Part shown: piece after piece, positions 44,684 through 54,516 of the stretch
Layout: every line of letters begins with the position of its first letter
Numbering within the stretch: position 1 is the first letter of the stretch
DNA from: Arthrobacter sp. NtRootA1
GTDB lineage: Bacteria > Actinomycetota > Actinomycetes > Actinomycetales > Micrococcaceae
Reading direction: 5' to 3'
DNA length: 64,000 nucleotides
Assembly: GCF_019976975.1 (NCBI RefSeq)
Contig: NZ_AP024630.1
Location: 1,240,001 to 1,304,000, forward strand
Translations under genes and position numbers: made by a program
The notes under the pieces: model-generated
Told to the model about the DNA's origin: nothing
What the model saw: the letters and a program-made list of their open reading frames with translations, nothing else
Database searches by the model: none

Positions 44684-45826
44684 GTGACTGAGCCCATTGT
44701 TGATGCCGCCCCTGCCCTCGACTTCGATTTGAAGAGCCTTCCCAAGGTTTCCCTCCACGACCACCTGGACGGAGGACTGCGGCCTGCAACCATCATCGAA
44801 CTGGCGCAGGCCGTCGGCCACACGCTGCCTTCCACTGATCCGGTTGCCTTGGGCGAATGGTTCCGCGAATCTGCCGACTCCGGTTCGCTGGTGCGGTACC
44901 TGGAAACGTTTGACCACACGATTGCCGTGATGCAGACCAAGGAGGGCCTGTTCCGGGTCGCGAAGGAATTCGTGGAAGACCTCGCTGAGGACGGCGTCGT
45001 TTACGGTGAAGTACGCTGGGCCCCCGAACAGCACCTGCAAAAGGGCCTGACCCTGGATGAAGTGGTGGAAGCGGTCCAGGATGGCCTCGAAGCCGGCGTG
45101 GATGCGGCGGAAGAACGCGGCCAGCAGATTCAGGTGGGGCAACTCATCACTGCAATGCGCCACGCCGACCGCGGCCAGGAAATCGCGGAGCTGGCCGTTC
45201 GACACCGCGCCAACGGCGCTGTCGGCTTCGATATTGCAGGCGCCGAAGACGGCTTCCTGCCCTCCCGCTTCAAGGACGCCTTCACCTACCTTGCCGAGAA
45301 CAACTTCCCGGCCACGGTCCACGCCGGTGAGGCCGCAGGCCTGGACAGCATCCAGTCGGCCCTCGTGGACGGACGCGCCCTCCGGCTTGGGCACGGCGTG
45401 CGTATTGCCGAGGACATCACGGTGGAGTTTGAGGACAACTCCGACGACGACGGCGAGGACACCATCGGCATGGTGACACTCGGCGGCGTGGCCGCCTGGG
45501 TACGCGACCGCGGAATTCCCCTGGAAATCTGCCCGTCATCGAACCTCCAGACCGGTGCCATCTCCAGCTTCGGCGAAGGCATCGAGAGCCACCCGTTGGA
45601 CATGCTTTTCCAGCTCGGCTTCAACGTCACCATCAATACGGACAACAGGCTCATGAGCGGTGTCACGCTGACGGACGAGTTCGAGCTCCTGGTGGAAACC
45701 TTCGACTACGACCTCGATGATTTGCTCGAGCTGACGCTCAACGCCGCAGAGGCCGCCTTCCTGCCGCTGGACGAGCGTGAAGCTTTGGTCGAGTACATCA
45801 ACGATGCCTACGCCAACCTCGGCTAA
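44684..45826 (+). CDS. add: Adenosine deaminase
   Basis: A 380-residue zinc enzyme deaminating adenosine and deoxyadenosine to inosine forms. Zinc and catalytic landmarks are SLHDHLDGGLRP (about residues 24-35), VHAGEAAGLDS with the catalytic Glu, LGHGVRIAEDI and INTDNRLMSG. The usual HxH reads H-D-H here. It starts with the GTG at 44684, 29 bp after the DedA gene, and completes the nucleoside salvage set. The next gene starts inside its 3' end. Confidence 0.95.
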   Translation: MTEPIVDAAPALDFDLKSLPKVSLHDHLDGGLRPATIIELAQAVGHTLPSTDPVALGEWFRESADSGSLVRYLETFDHTIAVMQTKEGLFRVAKEFVEDLAEDGVVYGEVRWAPEQHLQKGLTLDEVVEAVQDGLEAGVDAAEERGQQIQVGQLITAMRHADRGQEIAELAVRHRANGAVGFDIAGAEDGFLPSRFKDAFTYLAENNFPATVHAGEAAGLDSIQSALVDGRALRLGHGVRIAEDITVEFEDNSDDDGEDTIGMVTLGGVAAWVRDRGIPLEICPSSNLQTGAISSFGEGIESHPLDMLFQLGFNVTINTDNRLMSGVTLTDEFELLVETFDYDLDDLLELTLNAAEAAFLPLDEREALVEYINDAYANLG

Positions 45827-46502
45827 CGAGTCGGGGGCCGGGATTACGGAGCTGATCCGGACGATCGCGTCGCTGCGTGATCACTGCCCCTGGATGGGGG
45901 CGCTCACGCATGAATCCTTGGTGGAGTACTTGATCGAGGAAGCGTACGAGGTTGTGGACTCGATTGAGGCCGGGGATTCGCCGGCCAGGGACGAGGAGCT
46001 CCGCGGCGAGCTGGGCGATGTGCTGCTTCAAGTGGTGCTTCACGCCCGGCTTGCCGAGGAGCGCGGCAGCTTCGACTTTGATGCCGTAACCCGCGGCATC
46101 AACGCGAAGATGGTCCGCCGCAATCCACACGTCTTCAAGCCGGACGGTTCGCTGCAGGCCACGTTCCCGGCGACGGTCGAGGAAATCGTCCTGAAGTGGG
46201 ATGCCGTGAAGCGTTCCGAGAAGCCCGGCCGTGCCGATCCGTTCGAGGGAATTCCACCGCACCTACCCGCCTTGGCAGGGGCGCAAAAGTCCCTGGACCG
46301 TGCTGCCCGTGCGGGTCTGTCGATCGACGCCCAAAGCCAGGCAACCGCCGTCGGGCTTCCTGCGGTTCCGGACACCGAAGAGGCGCTCGGTGAGCTGTTG
46401 CTCGCCGTCGTTGCCAGTGCCCGGGAGCAAGGGCTCGACGCCGAGCGTGCCCTGCGCGCAGCAGTTCGATCGTTTCAGAACGGGAAGGCCCAGCCTTCAT
46501 GA
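45804..46502 (+). CDS. mazG: MazG-family nucleoside triphosphate pyrophosphohydrolase
   Basis: 232 residues. The MazG fold is shown by CPWMGALTHESLVEYLIEEAYEVVDSIE with the metal-binding EExxE pattern and ELRGELGDVLLQVVLHARLAEE with the ExxD pattern. It hydrolyses NTPs to NMP and pyrophosphate, protecting pools from damaged nucleotides. Many homologues read CPWD at the first motif; here it is CPWM. ATG 45804 gives a 23-bp overlap with add. In Mycobacterium mazG also lies near eno. Confidence 0.9.
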   Translation: MPTPTSANESGAGITELIRTIASLRDHCPWMGALTHESLVEYLIEEAYEVVDSIEAGDSPARDEELRGELGDVLLQVVLHARLAEERGSFDFDAVTRGINAKMVRRNPHVFKPDGSLQATFPATVEEIVLKWDAVKRSEKPGRADPFEGIPPHLPALAGAQKSLDRAARAGLSIDAQSQATAVGLPAVPDTEEALGELLLAVVASAREQGLDAERALRAAVRSFQNGKAQPS

Positions 46503-46534
46503 CGTGAGGAGTTTGAGCCCGTTCCGTAACCTAA

Positions 46535-47899
<1,365 letters not shown>

Positions 47900-47918
47900 C
47901 ATTCCGCGAAAACAGCTG

Positions 47919-47954
47919 ACCGGTGGCTATGGTGGAAAGACCATAGCCACCGGT
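47919..47954 (+). terminator. Rho-independent terminator after eno
   Basis: ACCGGTGGCTATGGT (47919-47933) pairs perfectly with ACCATAGCCACCGGT (47940-47954), followed by TCTGTTT. Confidence 0.9.
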
Positions 47955-48079
47955 TCTGTTTAACGCTTGCCTGCGGAGCCGCGGGCACAGCAGGACCTAC
48001 GCAAGTTCCGCACACGTACGTTACGCGCAGGGCAAGCGCAGCAACCCGCCAGGCAAGCACCGGGCATTACAGGAGTGTC

Positions 48080-48940
48080 ATGGCCACCCGTCGTCCAAAG
48101 GTTCCCAGGGCCGACGCCCTCGGAAGGCCGAACAGCGCAGGAAGGCCGAACAGCGCAGGAAGGTCAACCAGCGCAGGCACGGCCAACGGTCCGGCACGGC
48201 CCAACCCGGTGGGCACGCCAAACAGCGCAGACCCTGCCGGTGGAGACGTCATCGAGGCTGAGTTCGGCGCCTCCCGCGGCTCTGCGGAATCCTCGACGCC
48301 GAAAGCGGCCACCAGGAAGCCCTCGGCTCCCAAAACCCCGCGCAGCACGAGGTCCTCCATCGGTTCCAAGACCGCAGGCAATACCAAGAGCCCAGCCACC
48401 AAGGCTCCAGGCAGCGGCAAGACCCCGGCCACCAAGAACAGCCCTTCAACCAAGAAGAGCCCCGCAACCAAGAACAGCCCCGCCGCGTCCACGAAAGCTT
48501 CAGGCAAAGCCTCCGGCAACGGCACCCGTGATGCCCAGGATCTCGATCCTGTACCTGCCAAGGCGTTCTCGGGCAGGATGCTGGCGTTGGCTGTGGTCAT
48601 GATTGCCATCACCATCATGCTCGCGCCCACGGTCCGGATTTTTCTGGAGAAGCGCGCCGAAATCTCCGCCCTGGAGGCCGAGATCGCCAGCAAGCAGGCA
48701 GAGCAGGCTGAGCTGAATAAGCAGCTTTCCCGGTGGCAGGATCCCAACTACGTGAAACAGCAGGCCCGCGACCGCATTAACATGGTTATGCCGGGTGAAA
48801 CGGGTTACTGGGTATTTGGCGGGGAAGAAGCCGCCGGTACCCCTGGGGGCCGCACCGGCTCCGGCTCATCCGCAAACCCGGCAAACCTGCCCTGGGTGGA
48901 TGCGCTCTGGGAGTCAATCAGACGATCGGCAACAGACTAG
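48080..48940 (+). CDS. FtsB/DivIC-like septum formation protein
   Basis: 286 residues in three parts. Residues 1-165 are a disordered cytoplasmic region rich in Ser, Pro, Lys, Thr and Ala with short repeats (RPNSAG, SPATKN). One transmembrane helix follows (about 168-188). The last part is an extracytoplasmic coiled coil (EISALEAEIASKQAEQAELNK) with the DivIC-type YVKQQARDRINMVMPGETGYWV motif. FtsB/DivIC proteins bridge FtsL and FtsQ in the divisome. Position right after eno is the usual one in actinobacteria. The N-terminal extension is long for the family. Confidence 0.87.
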   Translation: MATRRPKVPRADALGRPNSAGRPNSAGRSTSAGTANGPARPNPVGTPNSADPAGGDVIEAEFGASRGSAESSTPKAATRKPSAPKTPRSTRSSIGSKTAGNTKSPATKAPGSGKTPATKNSPSTKKSPATKNSPAASTKASGKASGNGTRDAQDLDPVPAKAFSGRMLALAVVMIAITIMLAPTVRIFLEKRAEISALEAEIASKQAEQAELNKQLSRWQDPNYVKQQARDRINMVMPGETGYWVFGGEEAAGTPGGRTGSGSSANPANLPWVDALWESIRRSATD

Positions 48941-48945
48941 ACGCG

Positions 48946-49692
48946 GTGCCCGCCGCCGTCGTGTCCTTCCAGGACATGGCCAAAAGGGCAGGAAGGTTGG
49001 CAGCGCAAGTGGAAGAGAACACGGCAGCCGTGCCGCAGGAATCCCGCCAGCCATCAGCACACGACCTCGATGTCCTCAGCCGCCAGCTGGGCAGGCCGGT
49101 GCGGGACGTGGTGGAGATTCCCGCGCGCTGTGTATGTGGGAACCCGCTCGTGGCGGCCACGGCACCCCGGCTCAGCAACGGGACTCCATTTCCCACCACG
49201 TTCTACCTGACCCACCCGGTCATCACCTCCGCAGTGTCGCGGCTGGAAGCGGGCGGAATGATGAACGAGATGAATGATCGGCTTACCACAGATCAGGAGC
49301 TTGCGGACGCGTATCTTGGCGCCCACGAGGCCTACCTGCAGGCACGCAATGACATCGCTGGACGTTCCGGGACGGGGGCCGTGCCGGAAATCGATGGGAT
49401 CTCCGCCGGTGGCATGCCCACCCGCGTCAAGTGCTTGCATGTCCTGGTTGGCCACTCCTTGGCGGCCGGTCCCGGGGTCAACCCCTTGGGTGACGAAGCT
49501 TTGGACGCTATCGCAGAGTGGTGGACCAAGGACCGTTGCTACTGCGATGGCGCCTGGGACACTGCAGGCGAGGCTCCCTCGAGGGATCTTAGCCGTCACG
49601 GTCCTCAAGGATTGCCTGACATCGTAGGGCGCCCGGCGCCGGTCCGTAAACCCAAAGCCGGGTCCGGCAGCGAATTGGTGGAGGACGCATGA
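48946..49692 (+). CDS. DUF501 domain protein
   Basis: 248 residues with the DUF501 pattern: VLSRQLGRPVRDVVEIPARCVCGNPLV, TFYLTHP, and KCLHVLVGHSLAAGPGVNPLGDEAL followed by WWTKDRCYCDG. Several conserved cysteines and histidines suggest metal binding or a redox role, but function is unknown. The GTG at 48946 lies 5 bp after the FtsB-like gene. It overlaps ppx by ATGA, and the pair is conserved in actinobacteria. Confidence 0.88.
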   Translation: MPAAVVSFQDMAKRAGRLAAQVEENTAAVPQESRQPSAHDLDVLSRQLGRPVRDVVEIPARCVCGNPLVAATAPRLSNGTPFPTTFYLTHPVITSAVSRLEAGGMMNEMNDRLTTDQELADAYLGAHEAYLQARNDIAGRSGTGAVPEIDGISAGGMPTRVKCLHVLVGHSLAAGPGVNPLGDEALDAIAEWWTKDRCYCDGAWDTAGEAPSRDLSRHGPQGLPDIVGRPAPVRKPKAGSGSELVEDA

Positions 49693-50645
49693 GCCGCGTC
49701 GCCGCCATTGACTGCGGAACCAACTCCATCCGACTGCTCATTGCCGACGCTTCGGCGAACGGGGCGCCCGGGCCGCTGACCGACGTCGTGCGTGAAATGC
49801 GCGTGGTCCGGCTGGGACAGGGCGTAGACGCTACCGGAGAACTTGCTCCGGAGGCCCTGGAACGCACCTTCTCCGCCACCGCGGACTATGCAGCACTTAT
49901 CCGTGAACACGGTGCCGCGCGCGTGCGCTTTGCCGCTACCTCGGCCACCCGCGACGCCCGGAACCGCCAGGTTTTCGTTGATGGAATCCGGGAGCTTCTG
50001 GGTGTGGAGCCTGAAGTTATCTCAGGTGATGAGGAAGCTGCGCTGTCCTTCGCAGGTGCCAGCAGCGTTTTGCCGGTCACAGGGGACGACGCGGTGCTGG
50101 TGGTTGACCTGGGTGGCGGCAGCACCGAATTCGTGCTCGGCGACGCCAATGGCGTGATTGCTGCGCGGTCGGTGGACATCGGCTGTGTGCGGTTGACCGA
50201 GCGGCACCTTCGCAGCGACCCACCTACGGCGGCCCAGATTGCAGCAGCAGAGGCCGACGTCGACGCCGCACTTGACCTTGCTGCGCAGACCGTTCCGCTT
50301 GACCGTGCCACAGCCGTGGTTGGCGTCGCGGGTTCCATCACCACCATCACTGCGCACGCCCTGGGCCTGAGCGAGTACCAGCCGGACCGGATCCACGGCG
50401 CCTATCTCGATATTGAAACCATTAGCGACGCGTGCACCAGCCTGCTGGAGATGACCCGCGACGAACGGGCCGTTCTTCCCTACATGCATCCAGGCCGCGT
50501 GGACGTCATTGGAGCTGGAGCCCTGGTGTGGCGGCGAATCCTGAATAGGCTTGCGGCCGTGGGCAACGGTTCCGTCAGCGGTGCAATTTCCAGCGAGCAC
50601 GACATCCTGGATGGGATTGCCCTGAGTATCCGGGACTCCGCATGA
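49689..50645 (+). CDS. ppx: Exopolyphosphatase (Ppx/GppA family)
   Basis: 318 residues of the actin-like ATPase superfamily. The phosphate-1 motif AAIDCGTNSIRLLIAD is at residues 5-20, the catalytic Glu in ISGDEEAALSF, and phosphate-2 in VVDLGGGSTEFVLG. The short length, without the C-terminal HD-like domain of E. coli Ppx, is normal for actinobacteria. It releases phosphate from polyphosphate, or hydrolyses pppGpp. It overlaps the protease gene by ATGA. Confidence 0.93.
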   Translation: MSRVAAIDCGTNSIRLLIADASANGAPGPLTDVVREMRVVRLGQGVDATGELAPEALERTFSATADYAALIREHGAARVRFAATSATRDARNRQVFVDGIRELLGVEPEVISGDEEAALSFAGASSVLPVTGDDAVLVVDLGGGSTEFVLGDANGVIAARSVDIGCVRLTERHLRSDPPTAAQIAAAEADVDAALDLAAQTVPLDRATAVVGVAGSITTITAHALGLSEYQPDRIHGAYLDIETISDACTSLLEMTRDERAVLPYMHPGRVDVIGAGALVWRRILNRLAAVGNGSVSGAISSEHDILDGIALSIRDSA

Positions 50646-52015
50646 CCCTGCGACGCCACCGCCTGCTTTCTGCTGCCCTCGCCACGATGCTCGCCGGGGG
50701 AGCACTGGCCGGTGCGCTGTTGACTGCGCCGGCAGCGATGGCGGACGCCTGGCGGGACAAGGAGTACTGGCTCAAGGAATCGGGAATCACGAATGCCTGG
50801 CAGGTTTCAAAGGGAGCAGGAGTCAAGGTCGCTATCATCGATAGCGGAATTGACGGGAACCACCCCGACCTGAAGGGCGTCGTGGTGGGCGGAACGGACG
50901 TTTCCGGAGCCGGAGCGCCCAACGGACAGAAAAGCATAGGCGCCAAGACAGAGCACGGAACCCTTGTGGCCACCATGCTGGCCGGGCGCGGACACACCAC
51001 GCCCACAGCTTCCCCGTCGCCCTCAGCCTCGCCCACCGTTCCTCCTGCCGGGGGACCGGACGGGATCATCGGCGTCGCGCCTGAGGCGGAGATCCTGGCA
51101 GTATCCACTTGGCTGGGGTCACCGAACCCCGGAGGCAAGACGGACCAGGAGCAGATTCCAGACGCCGTTCGCTGGGCCGTGGACAATGGCGCGAAGGTCA
51201 TCAATATTTCGCTGGGCAGCACCTCACCGGTTTGGCCTCAAAGTTGGGATGCGGCCTTCCTGTATGCCGAGCAAAAGGATGTGGTGATCGTCGCCGCCGC
51301 GGGCAACCGGGTTGGTGGCAACGTGCAGGTTGGAGCTCCTGCCACCATTCCCGGTGTGCTCACCGTGGCAGGGCTCGACGGCGATGGCCGGGCCAGCGTC
51401 GACTCCTCCTCCCAAGGGATCAGCATTGGCGTTGCAGCACCGGCAGAAGACCTCCTTGGCGGCCTTCCCGGCGGCGGATACGCGCAATGGGCTGGAACTT
51501 CCGGGTCCGCGCCCATCGTTTCCGGCGTGGCCGCGCTCATCCGGTCCAAGTGGCCTGACATGAGTGCGAAGCAGGTCATCAACAGGATTGTGAGCACGGC
51601 CAAGGACGCCGGCGCCCCTGGCAAGGACCCCCTTTACGGCTACGGTGTGCTCAACGCAGAGGCAGCGCTGAAGGATGAGGTAGAGACCACAAGCACCAAC
51701 CCGCTCGGATCGATCGCGGATTGGATCCGCGTCCACCGGCGAGGCGACTTCAGCACCCCCTCCGAGGCTCCTGTGGCCAGTCCTACAAGCGCGGCACCCA
51801 CCCTGGCAGATCCGACCGTTCCCGTCGCCGCCACTCCTGCACATGTTGATGACGCCCTTCCGGCTGCCGTCGTGCTCGGGTTCGGCGGCATTTTTGCAGT
51901 GATCGTTGTGGGCGCTTTCATTCAGCTGCGCAGGGTCGCCAAGAACCCTTCCACTGCTGGGGAAGAGGCAGAAACGGGAACGTTGGAAGCGGTGGATCCG
52001 CCCACCCGGAAGTAG
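50642..52015 (+). CDS. Secreted, membrane-anchored subtilisin-like (mycosin-type) protease
   Basis: A 457-residue S8 protease. A signal peptide (about residues 1-34, ending APAAMA) is followed by the catalytic domain with Asp in VAIIDSGIDGNHPD, His in TEHGTLVATMLAG and Ser in WAGTSGSAPIVSG. A proline/serine/threonine-rich insertion (SPSPSASPTVPP) follows the His loop. Near the C-terminus a single helix (AVVLGFGGIFAVIVVGAFIQ) anchors it, with a short cytoplasmic tail. This layout matches mycosins of type VII secretion, but no ESX genes are in the window. It begins in an ATGA overlap with ppx. Confidence 0.9.
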   Translation: MTLRRHRLLSAALATMLAGGALAGALLTAPAAMADAWRDKEYWLKESGITNAWQVSKGAGVKVAIIDSGIDGNHPDLKGVVVGGTDVSGAGAPNGQKSIGAKTEHGTLVATMLAGRGHTTPTASPSPSASPTVPPAGGPDGIIGVAPEAEILAVSTWLGSPNPGGKTDQEQIPDAVRWAVDNGAKVINISLGSTSPVWPQSWDAAFLYAEQKDVVIVAAAGNRVGGNVQVGAPATIPGVLTVAGLDGDGRASVDSSSQGISIGVAAPAEDLLGGLPGGGYAQWAGTSGSAPIVSGVAALIRSKWPDMSAKQVINRIVSTAKDAGAPGKDPLYGYGVLNAEAALKDEVETTSTNPLGSIADWIRVHRRGDFSTPSEAPVASPTSAAPTLADPTVPVAATPAHVDDALPAAVVLGFGGIFAVIVVGAFIQLRRVAKNPSTAGEEAETGTLEAVDPPTRK

Positions 52016-52016
52016 C

Positions 52017-52034
52017 TAGTGAAGATTTTCACAA
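52017..52034. promoter_or_regulatory. Rex-type operator upstream of ndh
   Basis: TAGTGAAGATTTTCACAA fits the Rex consensus TTGTGAA-n4-TTCACAA at all but one fixed position. Rex senses the NADH/NAD+ ratio and represses respiratory genes, ndh among them in actinomycetes. The site begins 1 bp after the protease stop codon and ends 19 bp before the ndh ATG. Confidence 0.72.
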
Positions 52035-52053
52035 AGTGCTGTACTCTGGTTTC

Positions 52054-53511
52054 ATGGCAACCACCCCAGAGCTCATTGACCGTCCCCGGGTTCTCGTCGT
52101 CGGCGGCGGCTACGTCGGCCTGTACGTAGCCCTTAAATTGCAGAAGAAGATCGCGAATGCAGGTGGCATCGTCACCGTCGTAGATCCACTGCCTTACATG
52201 ACTTACCAGCCGTTCCTCCCCGAGGTCGCTGGTGGCAACATCGAGGCACGCCACGCCGTCGTCTCCCACCGTCAGCACCTCAAGCAGACCGAGCTCATCC
52301 AGGGCCGCGTCACCAGCATCGACCACGCCAACCGCACCGCGGTTGTGGCTCCGGCCAATGGTGAAGCTCCCTTCGAGATTCCGTACTTCGACGTCGTCAT
52401 CGCAGCTGGTGCCATCACCCGCACGTTCCCGATCAAGGGCCTCGCTGACAAGGGCATCGGCCTGAAGACCATTGAGGAAGCGGTAGCACTTCGCAACAAG
52501 GTCCTGGAGCGCATCGAAGCCGCCTCCACCATGACGGACCCCGCAGAACGCGCCAAGGCCCTCACCTTCGTGGTTGTCGGTGGCGGTTTTGCCGGCATCG
52601 AATGCCTCACCGAAATGGAAGACCTCGCCCGCGCCGCGGTCAAGAACAACCCGCGTGTCCGCCAGGAAGAAGTTCGCTTCATCCTCGTTGAGGCCATGGG
52701 CCGCATCATGCCCGAGGTCACCGCATCCCAGGCCGAGTGGGTTGTAGAGCACCTGCGCAGCCGCGATATCGAGGTCCTCCTCAACACCTCCCTGGACAGC
52801 GCTGAGGGCAACCTTAAGCTGATCAACCTCCCGGACAAGACGTCCGCCGGTGAAGTTGAAGCTGACACCCTCGTGTGGGCTGCCGGTGTGCAGGCCAACC
52901 CGATGATCCGTTCAACGGACTTCCCGCTGGAACCGCGCGGCCGTGTCCGCGTCCTCCCGGACCTCCGTATTGCTGGCGACGAAGGCATCGTCGAGAACGC
53001 CTGGGCAGCTGGCGACATCGCCGCTGTTCCAGACCTCACGGGCAAGGGCCTGCCGGACGGTACTTGCGTCCCCAACGCCCAGCACGCGCTCCGCCAGGCA
53101 AAGAAGCTCGCCAAGAACCTCTGGGCTTCGCGCTGGGACAAGCCGCTGCACGACTACAAGCACAAGAACCTTGGTGCTGTGGCCGGCTTCGGCGAGTGGA
53201 AGGGTGTTGCCAACATCAACCTGCTGGGCCGCATCGGCCTCAAGGGCGGCCTCGCCTGGCTGGCACACCGTGGCTACCACGGCATGGCCATGCCCACGGT
53301 TGAGCGCAAGTTCCGCGTGATCTTCGGCTGGATCCTGGCCTTCTTCGCAGGCCGCGACACCACGCAGCTGATTGACCTGGACAACCCGCGTGGCGCTTTC
53401 GTTGCGGCTGCAACCCCGGCCCCCAAGCCGGCTGCTGCACCTGCTCCCGCGCCTGTTGTTGCGGAAAAGCCTGCCGAGGACAAGACTCCGGTATCGGCTG
53501 ACGCCAAGTAG
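52054..53511 (+). CDS. ndh: Type II NADH dehydrogenase
   Basis: A 485-residue single-subunit NADH:menaquinone oxidoreductase on the inner face of the membrane. The FAD fold is VLVVGGGYVGLYVALKLQ (about residues 13-30), the NADH fold VVVGGGFAGIECLTEME, and a further FAD motif AWAAGDIAAVPD. A hydrophobic/amphipathic segment near 400-430 supports membrane association. The last 40 residues are a low-complexity Ala/Pro/Lys tail. ATG 52054 is used; a start six codons upstream is less likely. A Rex-type operator lies just upstream. Confidence 0.93.
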   Translation: MATTPELIDRPRVLVVGGGYVGLYVALKLQKKIANAGGIVTVVDPLPYMTYQPFLPEVAGGNIEARHAVVSHRQHLKQTELIQGRVTSIDHANRTAVVAPANGEAPFEIPYFDVVIAAGAITRTFPIKGLADKGIGLKTIEEAVALRNKVLERIEAASTMTDPAERAKALTFVVVGGGFAGIECLTEMEDLARAAVKNNPRVRQEEVRFILVEAMGRIMPEVTASQAEWVVEHLRSRDIEVLLNTSLDSAEGNLKLINLPDKTSAGEVEADTLVWAAGVQANPMIRSTDFPLEPRGRVRVLPDLRIAGDEGIVENAWAAGDIAAVPDLTGKGLPDGTCVPNAQHALRQAKKLAKNLWASRWDKPLHDYKHKNLGAVAGFGEWKGVANINLLGRIGLKGGLAWLAHRGYHGMAMPTVERKFRVIFGWILAFFAGRDTTQLIDLDNPRGAFVAAATPAPKPAAAPAPAPVVAEKPAEDKTPVSADAK

Positions 53512-53521
53512 TACGCACGTC

Positions 53522-53560
53522 CGACGACGGCTGCTCCCCTGAGGGGAGTGGCCGTCGTCG
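53522..53560 (+). terminator. Rho-independent terminator after ndh
   Basis: CGACGACGG-CTG-CTCCCC pairs with GGGGAG-TGG-CCGTCGTCG around TGA, then TTTAAGC. The inner 3x3 mismatch is symmetrical. Confidence 0.75.
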
Positions 53561-53574
53561 TTTAAGCTGTTGCC

Positions 53575-54495
53575 ATGCCTGGCGAAACCGATCTGAAGAC
53601 CCTTCTGGAGTCCCTGCATCCTGTCATCAGGGATGGTGACTACGTGTACGCGCTTTGGCCGCATGGCAAGCCGCTGGAAGGCGACATCGAGGCCGCCGTC
53701 CGTGAGGCCGAAGGTTTGACTGTGGTGATGCGGCGGGACGAGGCGGACAGGCTTGGCCTCGCCTACGATTTCGTGGCTTCCTGGATCACGCTCCAGATTC
53801 ATTCAGCATTGGAAGCGGTGGGTTTGACGGCCGCCGTGAGTGCGGCACTGACGCACGCAGGCATCAGTTGCAACGTCCTGGCGGGCTTTCATCATGACCA
53901 CTTGCTGGTCCCGGTAGCGGACGCCGACCGCGCGTTGGACGTTCTGCGTTTGCTGGCCCGGGGACTGGTACTGCGGACGGAGCGGCTAGAAGACCGTCCT
54001 GAAATCCTGGAACTGACGGCACGTGCCTTTTCAGTGTCTCCGGTGACCGGTCAGCCGGTTGAGGGGACTCCCTTGGAGGTTGGCTTGCTGCGTGAGCTCT
54101 TCGAGTGCGACGAGTACATTCCCGAGTTGAGCATCGTAGTTGAGATTGGCGGGGACATTGTTGGCCACGCCATCAGCACCCGCGGCTGGATCGGCGACCT
54201 GGAGCTAGTGGGGTTGGGTCCTATCGGCGTGCTTCCCCAGTTTCAGCGACGCGGCATCGGCTCGGCCCTCATGCGCGAGACCGCCTCGCGCGCCACGGCG
54301 GCAGGGGTGCCTGCCATTGCTTTGTTGGGCAGCCCCCTTTACTACCCGCGCTTCGGCTATGTGCCGGCCACTTCCTTGGGTGTGGAACCGCCCGAGACAG
54401 CCTGGGGCGATCACTTCCAGTTGCTGCCATTACCGGCATGGCCCGACGGCGTCCGGGGAACCTTTCGCTACGCGGCGCCATTCGAACGCGTGTAG
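53575..54495 (+). CDS. ACT-like domain fused to GNAT N-acetyltransferase
   Basis: 306 residues in two domains. Residues 1-130 match the ACT_3/DUF2241 type (YVYALWPHGK, AALTHAGISCNVLAGFHHDHLLVPV). Residues 135-306 are a GNAT fold whose acetyl-CoA loop reads LPQFQRRGIGSALM, preceded by GPIGV and followed by LLGSPLYYPRFGYVPA. GNAT enzymes acetylate amines using acetyl-CoA. The two parts occur as separate proteins in many bacteria. The acceptor is unknown; an ACT-type domain could bind an amino acid. ATG 53575 is the start. Confidence 0.83.
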   Translation: MPGETDLKTLLESLHPVIRDGDYVYALWPHGKPLEGDIEAAVREAEGLTVVMRRDEADRLGLAYDFVASWITLQIHSALEAVGLTAAVSAALTHAGISCNVLAGFHHDHLLVPVADADRALDVLRLLARGLVLRTERLEDRPEILELTARAFSVSPVTGQPVEGTPLEVGLLRELFECDEYIPELSIVVEIGGDIVGHAISTRGWIGDLELVGLGPIGVLPQFQRRGIGSALMRETASRATAAGVPAIALLGSPLYYPRFGYVPATSLGVEPPETAWGDHFQLLPLPAWPDGVRGTFRYAAPFERV

Positions 54496-54516
54496 CTGGG
54501 ATACCATGGTGCGGGC

